From: Bacteroides intestinalis
Lineage (GTDB): Bacteria > Bacteroidota > Bacteroidia > Bacteroidales > Bacteroidaceae
DNA length: 60,899 nt
NCBI RefSeq assembly: GCF_003464595.1
Contig: NZ_QRZF01000025.1
Span: forward strand, 1 to 60,899
Direction of reading: 5' to 3'
Part shown: positions 42,851-53,130 of the stretch, piece after piece
Numbering within the stretch: position 1 is the stretch's first letter
How the letters are laid out: each line of letters begins with the position of its first letter
Notes under the pieces: model-generated
What the model was told of the DNA's origin: nothing
The model's database searches: none
Seen by the model: the letters and a program-made list of their open reading frames with translations, nothing else
Made by a program: the position numbers and the translations under genes

Positions 42851-43990
42851 ATGAAGACGCACAAGATTTTACTTATCCTATTTGCCGCCTTTTCAGGCTG
42901 GTGTGGAACAATGAACGCCCGGGATGCCGATTTGAAGAAACGTATGAAAGATGCCGATCCGAAAGTGATAGGTACGCGTATAGTCAATAAGTTCCTGGTC
43001 ACCCCTCATACCCGCTTTGGAAATCCGCGGGCGGAAAAAGCTCCCAATTATGTGACTTATCCTGATGCCTGCACCTGGTTGGGCGCCTTATGGTTCAGTA
43101 AAGCCGTGAAAAATAAAGATATGCAGCAACGGCTGAAGGAACGCTTTGAACCCTTGTTTACTACAGAAAAGAATATGCTTCCCCGCATGGTGCACGTAGA
43201 CTATAACGTGGTAGGCGCTGTTCCCCTCGAAATCTATATGCAGAAGTTGGGCGACCGGAAATATTTCGATCTCGGAATGAAATATGCCGATACCCAATGG
43301 GAAGTTCCTGCCGATGCCAAGCCGGAGGAGAAAGCGTATGCCGAGCAGGGCTATTCCTGGCAAACGCGTGTATGGATTGACGACATGTTTATGATAACCA
43401 CCATACAGTCGCAAGCTTATCTGGCTACGGGTGACCGGAAGTATATAGACCGCGCCGCTGCTGAAATGGCGATGTATCTGGAGAAGATACAACGACCGAA
43501 CGGCCTTTTCTATCACGCTCCCACAGCCCCTTTCTTCTGGGCACGTGGCAATGGTTGGATGGCTGCCGGAATGTCCCGTCTGCTTTCCGTACTTCCGAAG
43601 GATAATCCGAACCGTCCGGTTATTATGGAAGCCTATAAAAAGATGATGGCTACTTTACTCGAAAATCAGGACCCCGATGGAATGTGGCACCAGTTGATTG
43701 ATGAACCCGCTTCGTACAAAGAGACTTCCGGTACGGCAATGTTTACCTATGCCATGCTGGTGGGTGTGAAACATGGTTGGCTCGATAAGAAAACCTATGC
43801 TCCTGCCGCCACAAAAGGATGGCTGGCATTGGTTTCATATATCAATGATGAAGACGAGGTAACAAACGTATGCGAGGGAACCAATATCAAGAATGACAAG
43901 AACCATTACATGAACCGCAAACAAATCACCGGTGACCTGCACGCTCATGCTCCATTGTTATGGTGCGCTACGGAGTTGTTGACGAAATAA
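42851..43990 (+). CDS. GH105 unsaturated glucuronyl/galacturonyl hydrolase, secreted
   Basis: The 379-residue enzyme has a signal peptide (residues 1-23, to MNA). It removes the delta-4,5-unsaturated uronic acid left at the non-reducing end by polysaccharide lyases. The (alpha/alpha)6 barrel is seen in the repeated helix pairs; the catalytic aspartate is Asp177 in RVWIDDMFM, with RPNGLFYHAP and FWARGNGWMAAGMSRLL forming the rest of the pocket. It leads cluster B and is only 22 bases before the HTCS gene, so enzyme and regulator are co-transcribed. Confidence 0.9.
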   Translation: MKTHKILLILFAAFSGWCGTMNARDADLKKRMKDADPKVIGTRIVNKFLVTPHTRFGNPRAEKAPNYVTYPDACTWLGALWFSKAVKNKDMQQRLKERFEPLFTTEKNMLPRMVHVDYNVVGAVPLEIYMQKLGDRKYFDLGMKYADTQWEVPADAKPEEKAYAEQGYSWQTRVWIDDMFMITTIQSQAYLATGDRKYIDRAAAEMAMYLEKIQRPNGLFYHAPTAPFFWARGNGWMAAGMSRLLSVLPKDNPNRPVIMEAYKKMMATLLENQDPDGMWHQLIDEPASYKETSGTAMFTYAMLVGVKHGWLDKKTYAPAATKGWLALVSYINDEDEVTNVCEGTNIKNDKNHYMNRKQITGDLHAHAPLLWCATELLTK

Positions 43991-44012
43991 GCCTATCACA
44001 TTTTTTTGACCT

Positions 44013-47000
44013 ATGAGAAAACATATTCTTTTGCTGATAACCTTGTTAGCAACCCTGGAAGTAACTGCGCAGAATAATGAGAACTTCTATTTCTCAAACC
44101 TGAATCTGAAAGATGGTTTGTCTCAGATATCTGTGCTTAAAATATTCCAGGATACCAAAGGTTTCATCTGGTTTGGTACGCGCAACGGATTGAATCGTTA
44201 TGATGGCAGTGAGTTCGTGATCTATAAACATGATCCGAAAGACTCTCTGACCCTGAGTGATAATCATATCTGGAGTTTAGCCGAAGATAACGACCGCAAT
44301 TTGTGGATTGGTACGGCACGCGGATTGAATAAACTCGACCTGAAAACCAACCGTATCAAGCCGTTTGTTGACGAACGATACGGTGCTTTTGCCAAAAGTG
44401 AAGTACGCTGCCTGACGGTAGACTCCCGTAATCGCCTTTGGATAGGAACTACCAAGGGGCTGTACCTGTATGTGCCTGCAATGGATGTATTTCAGCGTAT
44501 AGACCTGAACGGGAAGATCAAAGATGAATTTATCTCTGTAGTCTACGAAACGAAGCAGCATCAAATTCTGATAGGTACTTCTACGAAAGGGCTGTTTGTT
44601 TGCGATATGAACATGAAAGTGCAACGGCAGCTGACCACCCGGACGCCGGGACTTCATCTGCTTGGCAATAGTATCTCTACTATCTATGAAGATTCAAACG
44701 GAACGTTATGGGTGGGAAGCGGACTGAGCGGATTGTATCGCATAAACTTTGAGAAAGAGGAAATGGTGACCTATCATAAGGGCAACAGTATTCTGACGAG
44801 CAATAGCGTCAGAGCCATATCAGAGTTGCGCGGAATGTTGCTTATCGGTACATTCGACGGGCTATATACTATCGATCTTTCTACTAATTCTTTCTGGAAA
44901 CATACGGATGCTTCCCTTGAAAAGGGGAATCTGAGTCACTTTTCCATTTATTCGTTGTTTGTAGACAGAAGTCAGACGGTATGGGTGGGGACGTATGCCG
45001 GCGGAGTGAGCTTCTCCAGCCGCTTTAACAACCGCTTTGATTTCCATGACCCTGCTACGGTGTTTGATGCATTGTTTGGGATATACGGTTGTATGGTTTC
45101 CACTCCCGGCGGTTGTTTATATATGGCAACGGAGGGCAGAGGGCTGCTCGATTATAATCTGGAAAACAGGCAATATGCATATTATCCGATAGATAAGGCT
45201 TCAAAGTTACAGTACAGCCAGAATATTATAAAAGGGCTTCTGTTGGAAGATGATATACTTTGGTGCGGAACGAATAAGGGATCTATCTATCAATTCAATA
45301 CTCGTACTAAGAAATATACGTTCTATTATCAGCTACCGGGGGAAATGTCCATTTACTCCATGCTTCGTGATAAGGATAATAGTCTGTGGATTATAACTTC
45401 CGATTCGCGTATGGGAGTGATGCGCTTGTCGGATAAAAAGGAACTTCAGAAACACTTTCCTATTAATGGCGGAAAGGACAGTTGTCTGTTTGCCAGTTCG
45501 CGTTGCATACTGAAGTTGCGTGATGGGGTAATGCTGATTGGCAGCCGTAATGATGGTCTGATAAAGTACGATGTAAATAGGGAAGAGGTGGTTTACTATG
45601 ATACGGATGAGAAAGAGCCTCGTCGGTTGCTTAGTAATTACGTGACGGGTATTGTGCGTGATAGTTCCGGTCGTATCTGGATTGGTACGTTCGGCGGAGG
45701 TATTGCTTTGTACGAAGAAGAGAAAGGAATCGTAAAGACTGTAACGAAGGAACAGGGATTGATAGAGAATGATATTTGCTCCATTGTGGAAGATAGCGAC
45801 AATAATCTATGGATCAGTGCGAGCAATGGTATTTCGAAATACAATCTGAAGACAGAGGAGTTTACCAATTACAATTCTCTGAATGGAATCGGAGTCTATG
45901 AGTTTACTCCCCATAGTGGTTTGTTACTCCCCAATGGAGAAATCTGCTTTAGCGGTAACAATGGCTTTGTGACCTTTAGCCCGCAGGAGTTGCAATTAAA
46001 CTCTTTTGTACCGCCATTGGTTTTCACGAAATTGGTAGTGAATAACCAGGTGATTGAACCGGAAGATGAAACCGGAATATTGGACACAGTGCTGGATGGT
46101 ATGGAAGAAATAGAGTTGAGTTATAATCAGAATAATATCTCTATCGGTTACTGTGCACTGAACTTTGTTTTTGCCCGGCAGAATCAGTATGCCACTTTCC
46201 TGAAAGGCTACGATAAAGATTGGAATTATATTGGCAATCGTCGGGAAGCCTACTATACGAACTTAAGTCCGGGAACCTATGTATTTGAAGTGAAGGCTTC
46301 TAATAATGATGGAGTCTGGAGTCAACAGACACGTAAGATACGCATCATTGTGCATCCACCCTTGTGGAAAACCTGGTATGCTTACTTGTTTTATGCCATT
46401 GCTTTTGTCTTTATAATGACACTTATCATGTATTATATATCGAAGAAGCAAAAGCTGGAACGTGAATTGCAATTCAAACAGAAGGAGAAACTGCAATTGG
46501 AAGAGTTCCATCAGGCGAAGATACGTATGTTTACCAATTTCTCCCATGAACTCCGCACTCCGCTTACATTGATTATTGCACCTTTACAGGATCTGGTGTC
46601 TATGCCGGAATTCTCTTCCAGTGTGAAGAATAAGCTGAGCCTGATATTCAGTAATGCCCAACGCTTATTACTGCTCGTGAATCAGTTGATGGATCTGCGC
46701 AAGAACCAGGAGGGTAAATTGAAATTGCATATTGCCAAAATGGATATGAATCTGTTCCTGCAAGAGATTTACTATGCATTCAACCATCTTGCAGCAAAGA
46801 AATCCATAGAATTTACTTTTGAGAAGAGTGAGGAGAGAATGTCGGCATGGTTTGATAAGTCTGTCGTGGAAAAGGTGGTCTTTAATCTCTTGTCCAATGC
46901 GATGAAGTTTACTCCGAATAATGGCAAAGTTGTGTTTTCATTGTCCCGGTGTACCTTTGCCGAACTTCCGTCGGAACAGCAGGCGGAATTGAATAAGATG

Positions 47001-48119
47001 CCTGCCGATACCAGGTTTGCCTGTCTCTCGGTTACCGATTCCGGGAAGGGTATTACGGAGGAAGATATGAAGAATATATTTGCACCTTTTTATCAGGGTG
47101 AAGATGACAATAAAGAGAATGTGGGTACGGGTATCGGTCTGAGCCTGACACGCTCAATCGTGCTTCTGCATAAAGGCACTATTTCCGTATCCCATAATCA
47201 TCCTACGGGTACGATCTTCAAGGTTTATATTCCGATCAGCAATTCTGTCTACGGCAAGGAGCAATTAGTGGAGGATGATGAAGAGCAGGTAGTGGAGGAC
47301 GTTATCCCGTCAGCCAAGGAAATGCATTTTGAGATAGAGAAGAAGTGGACTGTACTTCTGGCGGAAGATAATGATGAAGTAAGAGCTTATGTTAAAGAAT
47401 GTCTGGATCCTTATTTCTATGTGCTGGATGTAAACAATGGTAAGGATGCACTGGAACTGAGTCTGGAGAAATATCCGGATTTGATACTGAGTGATATCAT
47501 GATGCCGCAGATGGACGGATTGGAACTGTGCTCACGTGTGAAGCAGGATTTACAACTTGGGCATATTCCGGTAGTGCTGATGACAGCTAAGTCTATGGTG
47601 GTTCATATCAAGGAAGGCTTTTCGGTGGGCGCTGATGACTATATCGTGAAACCTTTCAGTATGGATGTGCTGATTTGCCGTATCAACAGTTTGCTGGAAT
47701 CCCGTGAGAAACTGAAGAAACTATATGGAAAGAAGTTTTCTCCGGAAGCGATGGGCATCGAGATTGTTTCGGGGGATGATCGGTTTACGCAGAGTTTCTT
47801 TGAGATTATAGAGAAGAATATCTCTAATCCGGAGCTTGGGGTAGACTTGTTGAGCCAGGAGTTAGGGCTGAGCCGTGCCAACCTGTACCGGAAGCTGAAA
47901 GCGGTAACAGAGCTTTCTCCAACAGAGTTGATACGTAATAAACGTTTGGAGATAGCTGCCAAACTCTTGTTGGAATCCAGTTATACGGTTTCTGAAATAT
48001 CGGTCTACACGGGCTTCAATAGTCATGCTTATTTCACCAACTGCTTCAAGTCATTTTATGGCTATTCACCTTCAGAGTGGGTACAAAGGCATAATGATAA
48101 GGGAGAAACTCCCAAATAG
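44013..48119 (+). CDS. Hybrid two-component system regulator (HTCS) 2
   Basis: This 1368-residue paralogue of the regulator at 23430 has a signal peptide (to about residue 19, EVTAQ). The periplasmic reg_prop propellers start at GLSQISVLKIFQDTKGFIWFGTRNGLNRYDGS and run to about residue 700, then come a Y_Y_Y domain and one membrane helix near 790-810. In the cytoplasm His845 (FSHELRTPLT) is the phospho-acceptor of the kinase, NLLSNAMKFTP and GTGIGLSLTRSIVLLHKG bind ATP, Asp1161 (LSDIMMP) accepts phosphate in the receiver, and an AraC-type HTH ends the protein (LGLSRANLYRKLKAVTELSPTE). It likely controls cluster B in response to an oligosaccharide. Confidence 0.94.
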   Translation: MRKHILLLITLLATLEVTAQNNENFYFSNLNLKDGLSQISVLKIFQDTKGFIWFGTRNGLNRYDGSEFVIYKHDPKDSLTLSDNHIWSLAEDNDRNLWIGTARGLNKLDLKTNRIKPFVDERYGAFAKSEVRCLTVDSRNRLWIGTTKGLYLYVPAMDVFQRIDLNGKIKDEFISVVYETKQHQILIGTSTKGLFVCDMNMKVQRQLTTRTPGLHLLGNSISTIYEDSNGTLWVGSGLSGLYRINFEKEEMVTYHKGNSILTSNSVRAISELRGMLLIGTFDGLYTIDLSTNSFWKHTDASLEKGNLSHFSIYSLFVDRSQTVWVGTYAGGVSFSSRFNNRFDFHDPATVFDALFGIYGCMVSTPGGCLYMATEGRGLLDYNLENRQYAYYPIDKASKLQYSQNIIKGLLLEDDILWCGTNKGSIYQFNTRTKKYTFYYQLPGEMSIYSMLRDKDNSLWIITSDSRMGVMRLSDKKELQKHFPINGGKDSCLFASSRCILKLRDGVMLIGSRNDGLIKYDVNREEVVYYDTDEKEPRRLLSNYVTGIVRDSSGRIWIGTFGGGIALYEEEKGIVKTVTKEQGLIENDICSIVEDSDNNLWISASNGISKYNLKTEEFTNYNSLNGIGVYEFTPHSGLLLPNGEICFSGNNGFVTFSPQELQLNSFVPPLVFTKLVVNNQVIEPEDETGILDTVLDGMEEIELSYNQNNISIGYCALNFVFARQNQYATFLKGYDKDWNYIGNRREAYYTNLSPGTYVFEVKASNNDGVWSQQTRKIRIIVHPPLWKTWYAYLFYAIAFVFIMTLIMYYISKKQKLERELQFKQKEKLQLEEFHQAKIRMFTNFSHELRTPLTLIIAPLQDLVSMPEFSSSVKNKLSLIFSNAQRLLLLVNQLMDLRKNQEGKLKLHIAKMDMNLFLQEIYYAFNHLAAKKSIEFTFEKSEERMSAWFDKSVVEKVVFNLLSNAMKFTPNNGKVVFSLSRCTFAELPSEQQAELNKMPADTRFACLSVTDSGKGITEEDMKNIFAPFYQGEDDNKENVGTGIGLSLTRSIVLLHKGTISVSHNHPTGTIFKVYIPISNSVYGKEQLVEDDEEQVVEDVIPSAKEMHFEIEKKWTVLLAEDNDEVRAYVKECLDPYFYVLDVNNGKDALELSLEKYPDLILSDIMMPQMDGLELCSRVKQDLQLGHIPVVLMTAKSMVVHIKEGFSVGADDYIVKPFSMDVLICRINSLLESREKLKKLYGKKFSPEAMGIEIVSGDDRFTQSFFEIIEKNISNPELGVDLLSQELGLSRANLYRKLKAVTELSPTELIRNKRLEIAAKLLLESSYTVSEISVYTGFNSHAYFTNCFKSFYGYSPSEWVQRHNDKGETPK

Positions 48120-48177
48120 CTCCTGTTTTACATATCGTTTGGAATAGAATTTCAAATGAATAAGACAATATTGAAAG

Positions 48178-48216
48178 TTGCGCTAAGATAAATCGCCTAT
48201 CTTAGCGCAATCTTTT
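48178..48216 (+). terminator. Intrinsic terminator after HTCS 2
   Basis: A perfect 13-bp stem (TTGCGCTAAGATA at 48178-48190 with TATCTTAGCGCAA at 48198-48210) is followed by TCTTTTT. The right arm also contains TATCTTAG, one base off a -7 element, so a promoter for the next gene could overlap it. Confidence 0.85.
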
Positions 48217-48268
48217 TATGGAGAATTTAATCTTTAAATCAATATCAACATTAGTAAGAATGACTATT

Positions 48269-49492
48269 ATGAAATTTAAAACAGGATTAGTATCATTATT
48301 GGTCGTATGTGGAGCATGCAGCCAAGCGACAAAAGAAACGGATGTCGTAAAAGACAGTTTTGATTTTGCCGGACAGCAGTTGAAGTATGCATTTACGCAA
48401 ATAGATTCTGCTAAAGCAAGCATGCCGGAAGAACAACTGAAGAGGAAACTGGTTTCTCCCCGCACGATAGAAGATAACGGTGCCTTGCGCCTGGTAGCAT
48501 CAAGAGACTGGACCAGTGGTTTCTTTCCCGGTGAATTGTGGTATATGTATGAGTATACACAAGATGATTTCTGGAAGAAGCAAGCGCAGGCATTTACCGC
48601 TAATATAGAAGACCAGAAAACGAATGGCGGAACGCATGACATGGGATTCAAAATGTACTGTAGCTTTGGTAACGGTTATCGCCTGACCAATGATGCAAAC
48701 TACAAAGATATCTTGCTGGAATCTGCAGCCACATTGATTACCCGCTATAAGCCAACAATTGGTTGTATCCGTTCCTGGGATCACAGCCGCGACAAGTGGC
48801 AATGTCCGGTTATTATCGATAATATGATGAACCTTGAATTGCTGTACTGGGCGTTTAAGGAAACCGGCGACTCTGTGTATTATAACATTGCAAATACACA
48901 TGCACGCACTACAATGAAAAATCATTTCCGCGATAATTATAGCTCTTATCATGTAATAGATTATGATACAATCACCGGAGACGTGCTTCATAAGCATACG
49001 CATCAGGGATACAATCACGAATCTGCCTGGTCAAGAGGTCAGGCATGGGGCTTGTATGGCTATACCATGTGTTATCGCGAAACGAAACTTCCGGAATTCT
49101 TGTCGCAAGCTGAGAACATAGCCAATTACATCTTTACCAATCCTACCATGCCGGAAGATATGGTTGCATATTGGGACTTTGATGCTCCGGGTATTCCGAA
49201 CGAACCGAGAGATGTTTCTGCTGCTGCAGTGATGGCTTGTGCCATGTACGAATTGTCCATGTACAATCAGGAGAAAGCAGCATTATACAAGAAATGGGCG
49301 GATACGATTGTTGAGAGCTTAAGCAAGAACTATCGTGCGCAATTGGATGGTGACCGTGGATTCTTACTCTTGCACAGCACAGGTGCGCATAACTTTGAGA
49401 GAGACGTGCCTTTGGTTTATGCAGACTATTACTTCCTGGAAGCTTTGCTTAAGAAAGCTAAATTAGAGAAAGAAGGTACGGCTATTCTGTAA
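48269..49492 (+). CDS. GH88 unsaturated glucuronyl hydrolase, lipoprotein
   Basis: From the ATG at 48269 the protein is 407 residues with a lipoprotein signal ending VVCGAC; upstream in-frame ATGs at 48218 and 48260 give poorer signals. It has the GH88 set: WTSGFFPGELWYMYEYT, Asp124 in GGTHDMGFKMY, Asp184 in CPVIIDNMMNLELLYWAF, and HKHTHQGYNHESAWSRGQAWGLYGY. GH88 removes unsaturated uronic acid from disaccharides made by lyases, as in glycosaminoglycan or related polymer breakdown. It starts the second unit of cluster B after a terminator. Confidence 0.9.
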   Translation: MKFKTGLVSLLVVCGACSQATKETDVVKDSFDFAGQQLKYAFTQIDSAKASMPEEQLKRKLVSPRTIEDNGALRLVASRDWTSGFFPGELWYMYEYTQDDFWKKQAQAFTANIEDQKTNGGTHDMGFKMYCSFGNGYRLTNDANYKDILLESAATLITRYKPTIGCIRSWDHSRDKWQCPVIIDNMMNLELLYWAFKETGDSVYYNIANTHARTTMKNHFRDNYSSYHVIDYDTITGDVLHKHTHQGYNHESAWSRGQAWGLYGYTMCYRETKLPEFLSQAENIANYIFTNPTMPEDMVAYWDFDAPGIPNEPRDVSAAAVMACAMYELSMYNQEKAALYKKWADTIVESLSKNYRAQLDGDRGFLLLHSTGAHNFERDVPLVYADYYFLEALLKKAKLEKEGTAIL

Positions 49493-49511
49493 ACGTGGAG
49501 AATCAATAGGT

Positions 49512-51953
49512 ATGAGACGTATAATTGCATTGTTAGTGATGAGTTGCTTTGTTGCAGGTACCTTTGCGAAGGTGCCTGTGATGGGCAATAAGATCCGGTT
49601 AACGGATAACTGGGAGTTTCTCCGTCAGGATGTGGGCAATATCTGGGAACTGGTACGCCCTATAAAGAAAGGCCAGCCGGAAGAACAACCTATATGGACA
49701 AAAGTTACGTTGCCCCACTGCTTTAATGCGGAGGATGCTGTCGATCCGGATTTGAATTACTATCAGGGGCCGGGGTGGTATAAAACACGCCTGAAGCTGG
49801 ATAATCCATATCCTGACGGACGGATGGTATTGGAATTCGAAGGGGCAGGACAGAAGACGGATGTATATGTTTATATGACCAAAGTGGGTAGCCATGTCGG
49901 TGGATATGATAGTTGGAATGTAGATATAACAGATGCCGTGCGAGCTTTTCTGGCAAGCAAAGATGCTGAACGTTTTGGAGGTGAAATTCCATTGAGTATT
50001 TGTTGTGATAATACCCGGGATGCTGAAATGATACCTTCGGATTTATCGGACTTCAATTTGTATGGCGGTATTTACCGTTATCTGAATCTGGTGTATCTTC
50101 CGGAAGTCTCCGTGGCTTCTCTCCGGATAGAACCGGCATTGGACGCTAAATTGAAAAAAGGCACGTTAAAGGTATCCGGTACATTCTATAATCCTGCAGA
50201 TGTACGTGAAGCACTGGTGGAGGTTACTGTGAAGAATGCTAAAGGTGAAGTGGTATCTACCCGTACACTGGATAAAATAACTCCGTTGGGAGATTTGGAT
50301 ATGCTGGATATTCAGATTGATAAACCACAACTCTGGGATGTAGATCATCCGGTATTATATACTTGCGAGGTTACTGTAACTGCCAATGGGCAGAAAATGA
50401 CAGCGAGTGAACGTTTCGGTTTCCGTTCTTTTGAATTTATAGATAAGGGGCCTTTCATGCTGAATGGAAAGCGTCTCTTGTTGCGTGGAACACATCGGCA
50501 CGAGGATCATGCAGGAGTAGCTGCTGCCATGACCGAGGAGCAGATGATACAGGAAATGAAAATGATGAAAGAGATGGGGGTGAATTTCATCCGTCTGGGA
50601 CATTATCAGCAATCTGAGATCATTTTGAATCTTTGTGATGAACTGGGTATTCTGGTTTGGGAAGAAATTCCTTGGTGCCGTGGTGGTGTGGGGAATGAAA
50701 CTTATCGCGGGCAAGCGAAACGTATGTTGACGAATATGATAACCCAGCACTATAACCACCCTTCAGTGATAATCTGGGGATTGGGTAATGAGAATGACTG
50801 GCCGAATGACTTTCCTGAATTTGAACAACGCGAGATACGGAGTCTGATGAGTGAGTTGAATACACTGGCACATCATCTTGATGCCGAACGCAAGACGGCA
50901 ATTCGCCGTTGTGCATTCTGTAGCGATATTGTAGATGTATATTCTCCTTCTATCTGGGCCGGTTGGTATCGTGGGGTTTATACAGATTATCAGCAGATGT
51001 CCAAAGAAGAAATGGAGAAGGTGAAACATTTTCTGCATGTAGAGTGGGGTGGTGATAGCCATGCCGGACGTCATGCGGAGGCTACTGCTCCTATACGAAA
51101 AGAAGGTGAAAGTGATGGCGATGCAGCTCTGAATGGTTCGGCTCTGGTGTTGAAGAAAGGAGACTGGTCGGAAAGTTATATCGTTAAGCTGATAGATTGG
51201 CATTTGAAGGAGCAGGAGAATATGCCTTGGCTGACCGGTGCTGCTTATTGGCCGTTTAAGGACTTTTCCACACCGGTGCGTCCGGATAATCCGGTACCAT
51301 ATATGAATCAGAAAGGAGTGGTGGAACGTGACTTTACGAAAAAGGAAAGTTATTACGTATTCCAATCCTATTGGACAGAAAAGCCTATGGTTCATATCTA
51401 TGGGCATGGTTGGCCTGTGAGATGGGGAGATGCCGATGAAGAAAAAGAGGTCTTGGTTTACTCTAACTGTCCATCGGTGGAACTGTTTGTGAACGGACAA
51501 AGCCAGGGGATACGCAAGCGTAATAGTCAGGATTTTCCCGCAGCGGGTTTGCGTTGGAATGTGAAGCTTGCTAAGGGGCAGAATACATTGCGTGCTGTGG
51601 CTGCTGGAAAAGAAGCTCTTGCTGATGAATTGAGCTTTGAATATCAGACCGAGAAGTGGGGGAAGGAACATGCATTCCGGGTAACTTCTACTCCTAAAGA
51701 AGATGGAATTGTTGAAGTTGAAGCCCAGTTGGTAGATAGTAATGGTATCAGGTGTCTTGATTCCAGAGTTTTTGTTTCTTTCGATATTGCCGGTGACGGA
51801 GAACTGATACAGAATCAGGGCACGGCAACCGGTTCCCGCAAAGTACAGGCACGTAACGGGCGGGCACAAATACGGGTTCGTACGCAAGGCGGTACTTCCT
51901 GTGTAGCTGTAAAAGCTGATAAAGTCCAAACATCATTTATAACGGTTCAGTAA
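49512..51953 (+). CDS. GH2 beta-glycosidase, secreted
   Basis: The 813-residue protein has a signal peptide (residues 1-19, TFA). It follows the GH2 layout: sugar-binding beta-sandwich (VTLPHCFNAEDA, GPGWYKTRL, YGGIYRYLNLVYLPEV), immunoglobulin-like domain, then a TIM barrel with acid/base Glu427 in WGLGNEND and nucleophile Glu511 in HVEWGGDSH. The end is a further DUF4982-like beta-sandwich (NCPSVELFVNGQSQG). Activity could be beta-galactosidase or beta-glucuronidase; the GH88 and lyase neighbours make a beta-linked uronide or galactoside side chain plausible. Confidence 0.9.
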   Translation: MRRIIALLVMSCFVAGTFAKVPVMGNKIRLTDNWEFLRQDVGNIWELVRPIKKGQPEEQPIWTKVTLPHCFNAEDAVDPDLNYYQGPGWYKTRLKLDNPYPDGRMVLEFEGAGQKTDVYVYMTKVGSHVGGYDSWNVDITDAVRAFLASKDAERFGGEIPLSICCDNTRDAEMIPSDLSDFNLYGGIYRYLNLVYLPEVSVASLRIEPALDAKLKKGTLKVSGTFYNPADVREALVEVTVKNAKGEVVSTRTLDKITPLGDLDMLDIQIDKPQLWDVDHPVLYTCEVTVTANGQKMTASERFGFRSFEFIDKGPFMLNGKRLLLRGTHRHEDHAGVAAAMTEEQMIQEMKMMKEMGVNFIRLGHYQQSEIILNLCDELGILVWEEIPWCRGGVGNETYRGQAKRMLTNMITQHYNHPSVIIWGLGNENDWPNDFPEFEQREIRSLMSELNTLAHHLDAERKTAIRRCAFCSDIVDVYSPSIWAGWYRGVYTDYQQMSKEEMEKVKHFLHVEWGGDSHAGRHAEATAPIRKEGESDGDAALNGSALVLKKGDWSESYIVKLIDWHLKEQENMPWLTGAAYWPFKDFSTPVRPDNPVPYMNQKGVVERDFTKKESYYVFQSYWTEKPMVHIYGHGWPVRWGDADEEKEVLVYSNCPSVELFVNGQSQGIRKRNSQDFPAAGLRWNVKLAKGQNTLRAVAAGKEALADELSFEYQTEKWGKEHAFRVTSTPKEDGIVEVEAQLVDSNGIRCLDSRVFVSFDIAGDGELIQNQGTATGSRKVQARNGRAQIRVRTQGGTSCVAVKADKVQTSFITVQ

Positions 51954-51957
51954 GATT

Positions 51958-53124
51958 ATGAAAAAGGTAGGTATGTTATTTTTAGGGATCTGTTCTTTTC
52001 TGGCTATTTCGTGTACATCGGATAAAGACGGTAAAGATTTTGTGAAGTGTGTTTTAAAGCAGGGTATACTGGAACGTGCCGCTATGAATATAAAGGAGGA
52101 ACCGGTAACGGTTACCGCCTTTATAGCGGAACGCAGTGCAGGGGATATACATGATTTTTATTCGGAGGGTGATTATTGGTGGCCGGATACTTTGAATCCT
52201 GACGGACCTTATGTGCGTCGGGATGGCGAGACCAATCCGGATAATTTTGTAGCTCATCGTCATGCTATGATACGTTTTAGTTCAATCGTAGGTAATCTGA
52301 CCTCTGCTTATTTATTGACTCAGGATAAAGAATATGTGGATGCGATACTGACGCATGTGCGTGCCTGGTTTGTGAATGAGTCTACAAAAATGAATCCTAA
52401 CTTGCAGTATGCGCAAGCTATTAAGGGAATTGCTACAGGACGTGGTATTGGCATCATTGATACGGTACATCTTATGGAAGTAGCCCAATCGTTATGGCAG
52501 TTAGAAAAGCTTGGAGTATTGTCTAAGGATGATATAAAGTCTACTAAACAGTGGTTTGCTGATTATTTGAAATGGATGTTCACACATCAGTATGGCATAG
52601 ACGAGATGAATGCTAAGAATAATCATGGAACTTGCTGGGTGATGCAGGCTGCTGTATTTGCCCGTTATGCTGGTGATAAGGATATGATGGATTTTTGTAA
52701 GCGGCGTTATAAAGAAGTACTTTTACCTAAGCAGATGGCGGAAGACGGTAGTTTTCCGTTGGAGACAGCACGTACGAAACCTTATGGTTATTCTTTATTT
52801 AATCTGGATGCCATGGCAACAATATGCCAGACGCTTTCGGATAAGAATGATAATTTATGGACTTATACGGCAGAGGGAGGTAAGAATATGGAGAAGGGTA
52901 TTAATTTTATCTATCCCTATGTCGTTGATAGAGAAAGCTGGATTTATACGAAAGATGTAATGTATTGGGATGAATGGCCGGTAGCGCATCCTTTCCTGAT
53001 ATTCGGTGCGCTACAGACTCATAATAAAAATTGGCAGTCAACGTGGGAGAAGTTAGAACATTTCCCTGTAACCGACGAAGTGGTGCGTAATCTGCCTGTA
53101 CGTAACCCGTTGATTTGGATTTAA
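51958..53124 (+). CDS. Alginate-lyase-superfamily lipoprotein (PL38-like)
   Basis: This 388-residue protein has a lipoprotein signal (Cys at 19, LAISC). The all-helical alginate_lyase fold is marked by GDYWWPDTLNPDGPYVRRDG near residue 70, MNPNLQYAQAIKG near 140 and MNAKNNHGTCW near 220, where Asn222 and His223 match the catalytic Asn-His of that superfamily. The final part has MYWDEWPVAHPFLIFGA. By motif memory I suspect the PL38 group, known for uronic acid polymer cleavage, but PL5/PL15-related families are not excluded. It sits 4 bases after the GH2 gene and 6 before GH105, in one unit. Confidence 0.75.
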   Translation: MKKVGMLFLGICSFLAISCTSDKDGKDFVKCVLKQGILERAAMNIKEEPVTVTAFIAERSAGDIHDFYSEGDYWWPDTLNPDGPYVRRDGETNPDNFVAHRHAMIRFSSIVGNLTSAYLLTQDKEYVDAILTHVRAWFVNESTKMNPNLQYAQAIKGIATGRGIGIIDTVHLMEVAQSLWQLEKLGVLSKDDIKSTKQWFADYLKWMFTHQYGIDEMNAKNNHGTCWVMQAAVFARYAGDKDMMDFCKRRYKEVLLPKQMAEDGSFPLETARTKPYGYSLFNLDAMATICQTLSDKNDNLWTYTAEGGKNMEKGINFIYPYVVDRESWIYTKDVMYWDEWPVAHPFLIFGALQTHNKNWQSTWEKLEHFPVTDEVVRNLPVRNPLIWI

Positions 53125-53130
53125 TCAATA

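Noticed and set aside
42772..42990. Open frame overlapping the start of GH105 in another phase
   Set aside because: It covers the promoter and signal peptide region of GH105 and has no family features.
50763..51929. Minus-strand open frame of 388 codons opposite the GH2 gene
   Set aside because: It overlaps the GH2 catalytic region, has no motif and no promoter or neighbour on that strand.
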